Shown piece after piece: positions 8,460 to 16,955 of a stretch of DNA of 40,272 nt; position 1 is the first letter of the stretch, and each line of letters begins with the position of its first letter. This stretch comes from Hyphomicrobiaceae bacterium (GTDB lineage: Bacteria > Pseudomonadota > Alphaproteobacteria > Rhizobiales > Hyphomicrobiaceae): assembly GCA_013141255.1 (NCBI GenBank), contig JABFRJ010000386.1, positions 1 to 40,272 of the forward strand, given 5' to 3'. The notes under the pieces were generated by a model, which was given only the letters and a program-made list of their open reading frames with translations, was not told where the DNA came from and did not search any database. The translations under genes were made by a program, and so were the position numbers.

Positions 8460-9569
8460 ATGAGCACCAACTTCAGCCCACTCTTTAAGCCTTGGCAACA
8501 CGGCAACCTCACACTTAAGTCACGCATTGTTATGGCGCCCATGACTCGGTCCAAATCACCCGGCGGCGTCCCGGGCCCTGATGTGGCCACCTACTACCGT
8601 CGCCGCGCTGAGAACGCCGTCGGCCTAATCATCACCGAAGGCACAGCTGTCCCTCATGCCGCCGCCGCTAACGATCCCGACGTCCCACATTTTTATGGCG
8701 AAGCCGCTCTCGCAGGCTGGAAACGTGTCGCCCAAGAAGTCCACGCAGCTGGTGGGAAAATCATGCCCCAACTTTGGCATGTGGGTGCCGTCCGCCGCGC
8801 GGGCCAACATCCAAACCCAGACGCCAAACCCGTTTCAGCCTCCGGTCTCTTTCGTCCCGGCAAGCAAGTCACCGATCCCATGACCGACAGCGAAATCGCC
8901 GACGTCATCTCAGCCTTCGCAACTGCAGCCGCAAGCGCCCACCGCATTGGCTTCGACGGCATTGAAATCCATGGCGCCCACGGCTACCTGATCGATCAAT
9001 TCTTCTGGGACGGCACCAACATCCGCACCGACGCCTGGGGTGGCGATGCCATCAGGCGCATGCATTTTGCAGCAGAAATCGTCAAAGCCTGCCGCCGTGC
9101 GACTAGCGATAGCTTCCCCATCGCACTCCGTTTCTCCCAATGGAAACAACAACAGTACGAAGCCAAACTCGCCACTACCCCTGCCGAACTGAGCACCATT
9201 CTCGCCCCTCTAACCGACGCCGGCGTTGACATTTTCCACGCCTCCAACCGCCGCTTCTGGGAACCTGAATTCGACGGCAGTACCATGAACCTTGCAGGCT
9301 GGACCAAAAAGATTACGGGGAAACCCGTCATTACAGTCGGATCCATTGGCCTCGACACCGACTTCCTGCAAACCTTCGGCGCCAAAAGCGCAGGCGTTGA
9401 ATCCGTGCACCTTGATCGCCTCATGACCATGATCAACGACGACGAAGTCGACCTCGCCGGCGTCGGCCGTATGCTAATCGCCGATCCCGAATGGGCTACC
9501 AAACTCCGCGACGGCCGCATGTCAGAATTCAAACCCTACAGTCGCGATAGCCTCGCGCACCTCGCGTGA
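8460..9569 (+). CDS. NADH:flavin oxidoreductase, Old Yellow Enzyme family
   Basis: 369 aa from the ATG at 8460 ('MSTNFSPLFKPW'); the 100 residues upstream in the ORF track have no homologous look. It is a flavin TIM-barrel enzyme that uses NAD(P)H to reduce activated C=C bonds. Visible motifs: 'IVMAPMTRSKS' (FMN/active-site strand), 'QLWHVGA' at 104-110, and 'HGAHGYLIDQFF' at 171-182 giving the H171/H174/Y176 set equivalent to the OYE substrate-binding residues, followed by 'NIRTDAWGG', where the usual Tyr of the YGG motif is Trp. There is no C-terminal 4Fe-4S domain. The physiological substrate is unknown. Confidence 0.9.
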   Translation: MSTNFSPLFKPWQHGNLTLKSRIVMAPMTRSKSPGGVPGPDVATYYRRRAENAVGLIITEGTAVPHAAAANDPDVPHFYGEAALAGWKRVAQEVHAAGGKIMPQLWHVGAVRRAGQHPNPDAKPVSASGLFRPGKQVTDPMTDSEIADVISAFATAAASAHRIGFDGIEIHGAHGYLIDQFFWDGTNIRTDAWGGDAIRRMHFAAEIVKACRRATSDSFPIALRFSQWKQQQYEAKLATTPAELSTILAPLTDAGVDIFHASNRRFWEPEFDGSTMNLAGWTKKITGKPVITVGSIGLDTDFLQTFGAKSAGVESVHLDRLMTMINDDEVDLAGVGRMLIADPEWATKLRDGRMSEFKPYSRDSLAHLA

Positions 9570-9637
9570 GTTTGGCATCCCTACTCGCATCAAAGACGTA
9601 AAAGATTGCGCCCCCAAAGCCATCGAGGACATTTCTC

Positions 9638-10507
9638 ATGACCGGTTCCGTCCCCAGCATCCTCAAGCCTGCAGGTCGTCGCTCAAGCGCCGCCGACGAC
9701 ATTGAATACGAAATCAAGGGCGCTGAAATGCAGTTCGTAGAAATCGAACTTGATCCCAACGAGAGTGCCATCGCCGAAGCTGGTTCTATGATGTTCAAAC
9801 CCGCTGGCGTCCACATGGACACAGTCTTCGGTGACGGCTCGAAACCCGATACCGGCTTCTTCGGCAAAATCGCCAGCGCCGGCAAACGCCTCATCACCGG
9901 CGAAAGCCTTTTCATGACTGTCTTTTCCAACGAAGGTCCCGGCAAGGCCCGCGTTGCCTTCGCCGCCCCCTATCCCGGCACCATCATCCCGTTTCATCTG
10001 GCCGACATCGGCGGCACCATGATTGCGCAACGCGACGCCTTTCTCTGCGCCGCCAAAGGCGTCTCCATTGGCATCCATTTCCAACGCAAAATCGGCGCCG
10101 GATTATTCGGCGGTCAAGGCTTCGTCATGCAACGCCTGGAAGGCGACGGCTGGGTCTTCATCCATGCAGGCGGAACCATCGTAGAGCGCGAACTAGCGGC
10201 CGGCGAAGTACTCCACGTCGATCCCGGTTGCCTCGCCGCTATGGCACCAACCGTGGATTTTGACATCGTCCGAGCAGGCTCCATCAAATCGATGGTCTTC
10301 GGTGGTGAAGGCTTCTTTTTCGCTCAACTCCGCGGCCCCGGAAAAATCTGGCTGCAAAGCCTACCCTTCTCCCGCCTCGCAGGCCGCATGATGGCGTCTG
10401 CCGCAGGCAGCGTCGCCACAGGCGGTTCAAGCTTTTCCGGTTGGAGCTGGGGCACAGGCAGCTCAGATAGTGTATTCGGCGGCGACAGCAGCAGCGACGG
10501 CGAGTAA
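9638..10507 (+). CDS. AIM24 / TIGR00266 family protein
   Basis: A 289-aa protein of the TIGR00266 beta-helix family, whose molecular role is not established. Recognisable parts are 'EYEIKGAEMQFVEIELDP' (here from residue about 27), 'AEAGSMMF', 'GESLFMTVF' and the C-terminal 'GEGFFFAQLRGPGKIWLQSLPFSRLA'. Two departures: about 25 extra residues precede the usual N-terminus, and the C-terminus ends in a low-complexity Ser/Gly tail ('GGDSSSDGE'). The start is the ATG at 9638; a later start would cut close to the domain, which begins near residue 27. It lies 68 bp after the OYE-like gene and ends at a shared terminator. Confidence 0.88.
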   Translation: MTGSVPSILKPAGRRSSAADDIEYEIKGAEMQFVEIELDPNESAIAEAGSMMFKPAGVHMDTVFGDGSKPDTGFFGKIASAGKRLITGESLFMTVFSNEGPGKARVAFAAPYPGTIIPFHLADIGGTMIAQRDAFLCAAKGVSIGIHFQRKIGAGLFGGQGFVMQRLEGDGWVFIHAGGTIVERELAAGEVLHVDPGCLAAMAPTVDFDIVRAGSIKSMVFGGEGFFFAQLRGPGKIWLQSLPFSRLAGRMMASAAGSVATGGSSFSGWSWGTGSSDSVFGGDSSSDGE

Positions 10508-10525
10508 CACCCGTTAGACAATAAA

Positions 10526-10552
10526 AAAACGGGGCCATGTCGGCCCCGTTTT
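10526..10552. terminator. bidirectional intrinsic terminator
   Basis: AAAACGGGGCC, loop ATGTC, GGCCCCGTTTT: an 11-bp perfect stem with a U-run in either direction. It sits between the convergent AIM24-family gene (+) and the TorF-type porin gene (-) and can serve both. Confidence 0.92.
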
Positions 10553-10576
10553 CATTTCAAGTCTGCACGATCAATC

Positions 10577-11380
10577 TCAGTACGTGAACTTCAACGTACC
10601 CATGAAGCGGCCATCGCACTGGAACGTCTGCCCGGTGCAGAACGCGCCGACATTCGAAATGTTGGTGTCCCAGTAGCGCAGATCGAGCGAGAATTTCTCA
10701 AGCCCAAGCGTCAAACCAGCGTTCCAATAGACATAATCGCTAGAGCCGTTAGCAATGAATGTTTTGTACCGCGCATCGTCACTTTTCTGGTATCCAATGA
10801 GCGCGCTAACTGTTGGCGTAACCGCACCAAACTTTGGCAATTCATGCGCGACTGTACCTTCCAGCGTCCAGGTTTTACCCGTGCTGTTAGTGTAGTCTGG
10901 CGAGAAATATACAGTAGCGCCGACAGTGCCGTTTTTCCAAGGCGATCCGCTCGCTCCAGCCTTCAACTCGAGATAATTGAGTTCCTTATCGGCAAACGAC
11001 AGCAGACTGTTATCTTTCGCACCAGGATATGTGTAGTAGATGGCGCCAAGGTCAAAGGTGATCGGGCCGACGACTGGCTTGAAGCCCATGTAAAGATCGA
11101 GTTCAGCATTGGCGATGTTACGACCGGCGAAGTTCTGACCAAAATCCAAGCCCGATGCCCACAAGCCCGCGTAGAACGTACCATACGTCAGATCAAGACC
11201 GGCTTGACCCGTTGGATGGCGCGCCGTCTGCGACACGCCACGGAAAATATAATCGCTCGTGATCCCGAGGTTGAACGAATACGCAAGCTCGCGCTTTTCC
11301 TGCGCTTGCGCGGCCCCACCAGCGATCAGCCCACCAGCAACCACCATCGCTGCCGAAAAAATCCGTCCCATGCGTGTCAT
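10577..11380 (-). CDS. TorF family putative porin (TIGR02001)
   Basis: 267 aa from the ATG at 11380 (a GGGGGAC ribosome site is present; the ORF-track start is a GTG 30 bp upstream). A signal peptide ends at 'GGAAQA'. The mature N-terminus 'LAYSFNLGITSDYIFRGVSQT' is the hallmark of the TIGR02001/TorF outer-membrane beta-barrel family, and the chain shows alternating strands and ends in an aromatic residue ('GTLKFTY'), as outer-membrane proteins do. The likely role is a small general or solute-specific porin; the substrate is unknown. The shared terminator lies downstream; the promoter should lie in the AT-rich region above 11410. Confidence 0.9.
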   Translation of the reverse strand: MTRMGRIFSAAMVVAGGLIAGGAAQAQEKRELAYSFNLGITSDYIFRGVSQTARHPTGQAGLDLTYGTFYAGLWASGLDFGQNFAGRNIANAELDLYMGFKPVVGPITFDLGAIYYTYPGAKDNSLLSFADKELNYLELKAGASGSPWKNGTVGATVYFSPDYTNSTGKTWTLEGTVAHELPKFGAVTPTVSALIGYQKSDDARYKTFIANGSSDYVYWNAGLTLGLEKFSLDLRYWDTNISNVGAFCTGQTFQCDGRFMGTLKFTY

Positions 11381-11773
11381 CTGTCCCCCAATGCGCCAGC
11401 GGCGCTTCACCCGAAATTCGCGACGGATCGATTCGCATCAACCGCTTAACCTCTTTATTGAATCGAACAATCCATCCAGCAAACTCAATCGAAACGGGCG
11501 CTCACGGTTCTTTATCTCACGTGACAATTTAACAACAAGTCATTGATTTATTGAGTTTTTATCAGGCTTATTGATTCAAAACTAGGCAAACATTGCCAAT
11601 CAATTGTGCATTTCCGCGCGCCTTCAGCGACCGCAAAATCAGTCAACTAACGGAGATAGTTCCGCCGCCGTGAGCAAAAGCTGTAAACTAAGCCCAACGA
11701 ACCTTGCGCACTGCACGCCGTTGACGATGGCAGAGAGCTGAAACTAGCCCCAGAATTGAGCGCCCAAATCAGC
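11381..11773. promoter_or_regulatory. divergent intergenic region (porin / SDR)
   Basis: About 390 bp between divergent genes. The part at 11450-11600 is clearly AT-richer than the surroundings, as expected for the porin promoter, but I cannot assign -35/-10 boxes with confidence. A TTGACG hexamer at about 11720 could belong to the SDR gene promoter. No small gene with a good ribosome site is seen. Confidence 0.45.
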
Positions 11774-12541
11774 ATGACCACACCTATCAAGCCAACCGTA
11801 CTCGTCACCGGCTCTGCCCGACGAATAGGACGCGCCTTAGCGCTCGATTTTGGACGTCGAGGTTGGCAAGTCGCCGTCCACGCCCACACGTCCAAAGCCG
11901 ACGCAGCCGCTGCTGTAGATGAGATCAAGGCATCAGGCGGAGCCGCAGCCGCCGTCATCGCCGACCTAGCCAATCACACCGCAGTGAAACGCATGGTCGA
12001 CGAAGTGATGCAGCGCTTTGGCCCTATGACCTGCCTGATCAACAATGCATCTCTTTTTCTCTACGATGATGTTGCAACCCTGGGTGAAGACTTGTGGGAC
12101 CGGCACATGGCTATAAATTTAAAGGCACCCGTCTTCCTAGCCAAGGCCATGGCCGAAAACCTACCATCCGGCGTCGCAGGTAATGTCATCAACATTATCG
12201 ACCAACGTGTCTGGAAACCTACGCCGCACTTTTTCTCTTACGCCGCATCGAAAGCAGGGCTCTGGGCTGTCACGCAGACACTCGCGCAAGCCTTAGCACC
12301 TCGCATCCGCGTCAATGCCATCGGGCCTGGCCCCGCACTAAAAAGCATCCATCAGGCCGCCTCAGATTTCGAGATCCAAGCAAAATCGACCCTCCTAGGG
12401 CGCGGCACCACACCCGAAGAGATCGCCGCAGCCGTTCGCTTCATTCTTGATGCTCCTGCCATGACCGGGCAGATGATAGCACTCGATGGCGGCCAGCATT
12501 TAGCATGGGCCACCCCCGACGTTGGCGATGGACGCGGATAA
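11774..12541 (+). CDS. short-chain reductase, probable pteridine (dihydromonapterin/dihydrofolate) reductase, FolM/PTR1-like
   Basis: 255 aa from the ATG at 11774 (the ORF track uses a TTG 18 bp earlier). It is an SDR-fold NAD(P)H reductase. The cofactor loop is TGSARRIG (12-19), the TGxxxRxG form that marks PTR1 and FolM rather than the common TGxxxGxG. The catalytic Ser of classical SDRs is replaced by Asp (D143), with Y156 and K160 spaced 13 and 4 residues on, exactly as D-Y-K in PTR1 and FolM. The end 'ALDGGQHL' also matches FolM. It precedes folB in the same direction by 139 bp, so a role in pterin/folate metabolism is a well-supported inference. Usual annotation would be only 'SDR family oxidoreductase'. 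Confidence 0.82.
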   Translation: MTTPIKPTVLVTGSARRIGRALALDFGRRGWQVAVHAHTSKADAAAAVDEIKASGGAAAAVIADLANHTAVKRMVDEVMQRFGPMTCLINNASLFLYDDVATLGEDLWDRHMAINLKAPVFLAKAMAENLPSGVAGNVINIIDQRVWKPTPHFFSYAASKAGLWAVTQTLAQALAPRIRVNAIGPGPALKSIHQAASDFEIQAKSTLLGRGTTPEEIAAAVRFILDAPAMTGQMIALDGGQHLAWATPDVGDGRG

Positions 12542-12680
12542 ACGACAAACTCGATCATCCGATAATTCCCAGGATTGCAACAAGTCACCCGTCGCATGCC
12601 AAATCTAAACGTCTCCGACACAGCGCGTTGCACTCACGGCGACTTAATGAAATCAACTCAAAGCCGCAGCGAAAGCCATT

Positions 12681-13148
12681 ATGTCCAAAGAACCACTCCC
12701 CAGCCCAACCTCAAGCAGCGATCCAAAGCCCTCGCAAGACATCGCTCATGACGCACGTCGAAGCGCGACTCCGTCACCACAGCACGCAAAACCACCGCGT
12801 CGCATCTTCATCACCAACCTCGAAATTCTGGCGAGCGTCGGAGTCTTCGAAATTGAGCATCGCTACGAGCAACGCGTAATCATCTCACTCGAGCTCAACG
12901 TCGACGATACCTACGACGGCAAAAGCGAGCGCCTTTCCGACGTTGTCGATTACAGCGAACTTGCACGCGCCACCGAGGCTATCACCCAGTCCGGTCATTT
13001 CAAATTGATCGAAACCCTTGCCGAACGCATCGCCGAAATGGGCCTGAAAGATCAACGAATCCGTGACATTCGAGTCCGCATCGAAAAACCCGACATCATG
13101 CCACGCTGCAGTTCAGTCGGCATCGAAATCACCCGCCATCGGATTTAA
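12681..13148 (+). CDS. folB: dihydroneopterin aldolase FolB
   Basis: A 155-aa protein; the FolB domain occupies about residues 40-155. It converts 7,8-dihydroneopterin to 6-hydroxymethyl-dihydropterin in folate synthesis. Residues corresponding to the E. coli active site can be seen: E59 ('GVFEIE'), Y91 ('VDYSELA'), E111 ('LIETLAE') and K136 ('RIEKPDIMPR'). The first 38 residues are Ser/Pro-rich and not part of the fold; no better internal start is visible, so they may be a real disordered tail. There is no strong ribosome site before 12681. It lies just downstream of the probable pteridine reductase and converges with a ribonucleotide reductase gene. Confidence 0.92.
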   Translation: MSKEPLPSPTSSSDPKPSQDIAHDARRSATPSPQHAKPPRRIFITNLEILASVGVFEIEHRYEQRVIISLELNVDDTYDGKSERLSDVVDYSELARATEAITQSGHFKLIETLAERIAEMGLKDQRIRDIRVRIEKPDIMPRCSSVGIEITRHRI

Positions 13149-13163
13149 ATACTCGTCTCCGCC

Positions 13164-13208
13164 CAGCGTCCAGCGTCCAGCGTCCAGCGTCCAGCGTCCA
13201 GCGTCCAG
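13164..13208. repeat. heptanucleotide tandem repeat (CAGCGTC)6
   Basis: Six exact head-to-tail copies of CAGCGTC (13164-13205) plus a partial seventh (CAG). It is in the short non-coding gap between the convergent folB and class II reductase genes. The unit length of 7 is not a multiple of 3, in keeping with a non-coding place. It may be a slippage-prone, strain-variable locus. It is not a CRISPR array, since there are no spacers. Confidence 0.95.
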
Positions 13209-13311
13209 AACGAAGACACAAAAACGCGACCGTCCATGCGACAAACTTGAACATCCAACAGCTTTACGTGCGTTGCAAGCACTCACCCCATATGCATCCG
13301 GACAAGCAATC

Positions 13312-15939
13312 TCACTCACATTGCGAAAAATGACACGTATCGCAACTCCAGCATCCACCATACCGATGATACGTTGGTCGACTACATTTGGGACACGTCC
13401 GTCCCATCGGCGTGTCAGCATTCGATTGAAATGATCGACTTGCGCCCGACTCTGTCGCAGCAAGACGCGCTGAGCCAGAACCACGGTCGCCCGTTTTATC
13501 CAATTGAGGCTCGCTCCAGCCTACGCCGCCAACACCAACATCAGTTCGACGTTTATCAAAACCAGTCCCCGATACTGGTTTCCGTACATCGCTACCCGTC
13601 ACATCCAAATTCAATGCATGTTGCGGCAGTACTTCGGCACCACGATACGTCTTATCCAACCGGTTCAAATGCTTTTCAATGACGTCGCCGATTGCAGCTA
13701 AGAGGCTTGGCACATACCGCCCATCAATCCAGGCACCACCTTGAGGATCGAACACGGCTTTGAGCTCTTCCACAACGAATGAAACGTCACCGCCTCGACG
13801 AAACACCGCACTGATCATCCGCGTGAGTGCAACCGTCCAAGCGTAATGCTCGAGGTTTTTCGAATTGATAAAAATTTCAAACGGCTTCAGATGCCCATCA
13901 ATTGCGACATCGTTGATGGTAATATAGATCGCATGCTCGCTACGTGGCCACCGAAGCTTATAAGTAAAACCGCTCAAAACTTGATCCCGCTCGACCGGTT
14001 TCGCCATGTAAACAACCGCTCCTTCCCGTGAGCGGCGTTCGCCAACATGATCCAGCATGTGCGGTACAACCAATCGCGGTGGCGCCACGGCGTTAGCTTC
14101 AGCACTGGCAGCTGCACTCCCATCGCGTCGAACAATTGTGCGGCGTCCGTCACGATCATCAGCAGGATCAACGGATCTCCCAGGCTCTGGAGACATCGAA
14201 ATGGGAGCATCATCAACCGTCAAGACCGCGCCAGTCACGGCGTTGGTTCGGTATGTCGTGCACCCCTTAAGACCAAGATCAAATGCATCGAGATAAATCG
14301 ACTGGAAAGCATCAAACGTGAGTGATTGAGGCACATTGATTGTCTTTGAAATGGCGCTATCGATATGGGGTTGAGCCGCCGCCTGCATGAGCAAATGATC
14401 ATTCGGCGTCAACGTCTCCGCCGTCACAAAAGCCTCAGGCAAAGGCGAAGCCTCACCAGCCGCCGCACGAAACTGCCGATAAGCAAAATCTTCCACCTGC
14501 TCAAAATGCGGCGTACCATCCCCGCCAAGCACACGACGCTTCGTGCGCCAAGCAAAAACGGGCTCAATCCCACTCGATATATTTCCAGCCAACAATGATG
14601 TCGTCCCCGTCGGCGCAATCGTCGTCAAACAACCGTTACGCAATCCGCTCACCACGATCTTGTTTTTGATCGCATCAGGAAGCGTTGCGATATTTGGACG
14701 CTCAAGCAGAAGCTTCGCATTCGACAATGGGAATGCGCCCTTTTCTACGGCCAAATCGGCACTTGTCGCGTAAGCCACACACTTAATCACCCCCAGCCAA
14801 TCGCCGACCAGCCGCTGCGCTTCGCTCGATCCATAGCGCACGCCCAGCATAATCAAGGCATCCGCAAGCCCCGTCACTCCAAGACCGATACGGCGCTTAG
14901 CAAATGCTTCGCGTTTCTGTGCCTCCAATGGATACGTCGACACATCAATCACGTTGTCCAGAAAACGAACCGCGATTGCTACCGTTGCTTCAAGCCGCGC
15001 CACATCGAATTGCGCGGCACCATCCTTCGATGACGGCACAAAAGCCGTCAGATTAATTGCACCGAGTAGACATGCTCCATACGCCGGCAGCGGTTGCTCG
15101 CCGCAAGGATTGGTCGCCGCAATGGTCTCCGCATAACTAAGGTTGTTTCGCTTATTAATCCGATCAATAAACACGACGCCGGGCTCGGCGACGTCATAAG
15201 ACGCCCGCATCAATTTTTCCCACAACGCGCGGGCATCGACCGTTCTGACAACTTCACCATTAAACGCCAACGGCCACGGTTGCCCCGCCCGAATGGCATG
15301 AACAAATGCATCCGTAACCAACACTGAAAGATTGAAATTTCGCAGCCTCCCAGCCTCACGCTTGGCTTCGATGAAGGTCTCAATATCCGGATGGTCGCAA
15401 CGCAATGTCGCCATCATCGCGCCCCGTCGCGCACCCGCCGACATAATGGTTCGGCACATGGCGTCCCACACGTCCATAAACGACACTGGCCCCGACGCAT
15501 CAGCACCAAGACTGTTGACCAGCGCGCCTTTTGGTCTGAGTGTTGAGAAGTCCTGTCCGATCCCGCCTCCCATCTGCAGCGTCAGCGCGGCTTCCTTCAC
15601 GTTCTCAAAAATCGCCCCAAGATCGTCGTCAATGCGCCCCATGACATAGCAATTGAACAACGTCACCGCCCGGTCGGCACCAGCGCCTGCCAAAATGCGA
15701 CCGCCGGGTATAAAAGCCATCGATTGCAGCACATCTCTAAAGGCGTTTTCCCAGCGCCGCTTTTGATCAGAATGCTCGACCGATGCCGCTGCACGTGCAA
15801 CGCGCGCAACCGTCTGATCCCAAGTCTGATCAATGACCGTCCCATCGGCGCGCCTAAGTTGATACTTCTGCGCCCAGATCTCTCTCGAAATCTTTGGCCA
15901 TCGCACCATATCTTCAGGCAAAAACCGAGCACTGGTCAC
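13312..15939 (-). CDS. nrdJ: adenosylcobalamin-dependent (class II) ribonucleotide reductase, short form
   Basis: 875 aa. It reduces ribonucleotides to deoxyribonucleotides using a radical made from coenzyme B12, without oxygen. Visible active-site parts: C97 ('FNCYV'), the thiyl-radical loop NPCGE at 277-281 (C279), and C290, spaced 11 from C279 as in characterised NrdJ. 'GCLTTIAPTGTTSLL' matches the phosphate-binding end. A TSCPD-like domain follows at about 640-770, and the last 27 residues hold CxxC pairs (CPKC, CWSC, CDTC) that resemble a zinc ribbon. The start is a GTG at 15939 with an AGGTG site. A sigma70-like promoter and a LexA-type box lie upstream, so it is probably DNA-damage inducible. 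A second, longer class II enzyme is encoded at 33.6-37.3 kb. Confidence 0.93.
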   Translation of the reverse strand: MTSARFLPEDMVRWPKISREIWAQKYQLRRADGTVIDQTWDQTVARVARAAASVEHSDQKRRWENAFRDVLQSMAFIPGGRILAGAGADRAVTLFNCYVMGRIDDDLGAIFENVKEAALTLQMGGGIGQDFSTLRPKGALVNSLGADASGPVSFMDVWDAMCRTIMSAGARRGAMMATLRCDHPDIETFIEAKREAGRLRNFNLSVLVTDAFVHAIRAGQPWPLAFNGEVVRTVDARALWEKLMRASYDVAEPGVVFIDRINKRNNLSYAETIAATNPCGEQPLPAYGACLLGAINLTAFVPSSKDGAAQFDVARLEATVAIAVRFLDNVIDVSTYPLEAQKREAFAKRRIGLGVTGLADALIMLGVRYGSSEAQRLVGDWLGVIKCVAYATSADLAVEKGAFPLSNAKLLLERPNIATLPDAIKNKIVVSGLRNGCLTTIAPTGTTSLLAGNISSGIEPVFAWRTKRRVLGGDGTPHFEQVEDFAYRQFRAAAGEASPLPEAFVTAETLTPNDHLLMQAAAQPHIDSAISKTINVPQSLTFDAFQSIYLDAFDLGLKGCTTYRTNAVTGAVLTVDDAPISMSPEPGRSVDPADDRDGRRTIVRRDGSAAASAEANAVAPPRLVVPHMLDHVGERRSREGAVVYMAKPVERDQVLSGFTYKLRWPRSEHAIYITINDVAIDGHLKPFEIFINSKNLEHYAWTVALTRMISAVFRRGGDVSFVVEELKAVFDPQGGAWIDGRYVPSLLAAIGDVIEKHLNRLDKTYRGAEVLPQHALNLDVTGSDVRKPVSGTGFDKRRTDVGVGGVGWSEPQLDKTGDRGSGSARLAATESGASRSFQSNADTPMGRTCPKCSRPTYHRYGGCWSCDTCHFSQCE

Positions 15940-15968
15940 AAGAGCACCTAACGCAAAACACTCACATC

Positions 15969-15997
15969 AATATAGAGCATGCCCTCCGCATAGTCAA
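15969..15997 (-). promoter_or_regulatory. sigma70-type promoter of the short class II reductase gene
   Basis: Read on the minus strand: TTGACT (15997-15992), a spacer of exactly 17 bp, then TATATT (15974-15969). This gives a transcript start near 15962, about 23 bp before the GTG start codon. It is the clearest promoter in the window. Confidence 0.8.
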
Positions 15998-16002
15998 GAA
16001 AT

Positions 16003-16017
16003 GTTCCGTTTATGTTC
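16003..16017. promoter_or_regulatory. LexA-type SOS box (GTTC-N7-GTTC) upstream of nrdJ
   Basis: GTTCCGTTTATGTTC on the plus strand (GAACATAAACGGAAC toward the gene) is an exact match to the alphaproteobacterial LexA operator GTTC-N7-GTTC, with an AT-rich spacer. It ends 5 bp before the -35 hexamer of the promoter above, a place where a bound repressor would block polymerase. SOS control of this gene is an inference from site and position. Confidence 0.75.
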
Positions 16018-16031
16018 TTGTTAAAGTCTCT

Positions 16032-16802
16032 TTATGGACCTGACCTGATAGGCGCGGCTGCTACCACTGCAACGAACGGCGGCGGCAGTGGCCCAGCCAA
16101 CGCCTCAGCCATGAGACGCGCCGACGCCGCTTCAATTCGTGCTTCAACATCACGCCGAAACAGCGCACGCGACTGTCCAGCCGGTAAGGGCTCCAAAAAC
16201 TCGACAACAATTGTTCCAGGATACCGACGCAACGACCGACGTGGCCAATAGAGCCCTGAATTGAGTGCCAATGGAACACACGGCACCTGCAACCCTTCAT
16301 AAAGAGCGACATACCCCGGTTTATAGTCCGGTGGCGCACCCGGAGCCCGTCGCGTACCTTCAGGAAAAATCAAAATTTCACGTCCGCACGTCGCCCGCGC
16401 TCGACCGTCCGCCACCAACGCTTTAAGCGCCACCGCCGCACGATCACGCTTGACCAGAATGTGCTCAAACTTGACGCAAAACCACCCGTAAATCGGAATC
16501 CACTTGAGCTCATCCTTAAGTACAATCGCGACATCATCAAACAGCGGCACAAGCGCAAACGTATCCCAAGCGGACTGATGCTTTGCCACGACTAGATATG
16601 GTGCTTTGGGCAGACGTTCACGACCTCGCACCTCAATTCGCGTGCCACAAACGACCCGTAGCAACCACGTAGCAATGCGCCCATGCAACTTCAATCCCGC
16701 CATCGCCCACGATCGCGGAGCCAGCAACAACCATAGCCCACCGATCAACATCGCGACCGTCAGCAAATAGAAGGTGATTGCATAAAGAATGGAACGGATC
16801 AT
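16032..16802 (-). CDS. plsC: 1-acyl-sn-glycerol-3-phosphate acyltransferase (PlsC family)
   Basis: 256 aa from the ATG at 16802 (another ATG two codons upstream is equally possible; the 42 further residues in the ORF track are not convincing). An N-terminal membrane segment ('ILYAITFYLLTVAMLIGGLWLL') anchors the catalytic domain at the inner membrane. The acyltransferase motifs are intact: HQSAWD (the HX4D motif) and 'FPEGTRRAPG'. It acylates lysophosphatidate to phosphatidate in phospholipid synthesis. It lies about 150 bp downstream of ydcF and is the last gene of the ftsE-ftsX-ydcF-plsC run, an order I know from other Hyphomicrobiales. Confidence 0.9.
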   Translation of the reverse strand: MIRSILYAITFYLLTVAMLIGGLWLLLAPRSWAMAGLKLHGRIATWLLRVVCGTRIEVRGRERLPKAPYLVVAKHQSAWDTFALVPLFDDVAIVLKDELKWIPIYGWFCVKFEHILVKRDRAAVALKALVADGRARATCGREILIFPEGTRRAPGAPPDYKPGYVALYEGLQVPCVPLALNSGLYWPRRSLRRYPGTIVVEFLEPLPAGQSRALFRRDVEARIEAASARLMAEALAGPLPPPFVAVVAAAPIRSGP

Positions 16803-16955
16803 CGGCATCAAGCAGGATGGAAGGGTGGAAAAGAGACACCAACAGCGATAAACGCCAGAACTCCAACTGTGAAGCGATTTTAGTTCCCAATTAAGGAGAG
16901 CATCCCGCAACCCTTCGAAGCTCCGGGAAATCAAAACAGAGCGGTGGCCAATGAG

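Noticed and set aside
11756-11773. TTG start for the SDR gene
   Set aside because: The ATG at 11774 gives the normal family N-terminus and neither has a clear ribosome site.
13164-13208. CRISPR-like repeat
   Set aside because: Units are 7 bp and contiguous without spacers; a simple tandem repeat.
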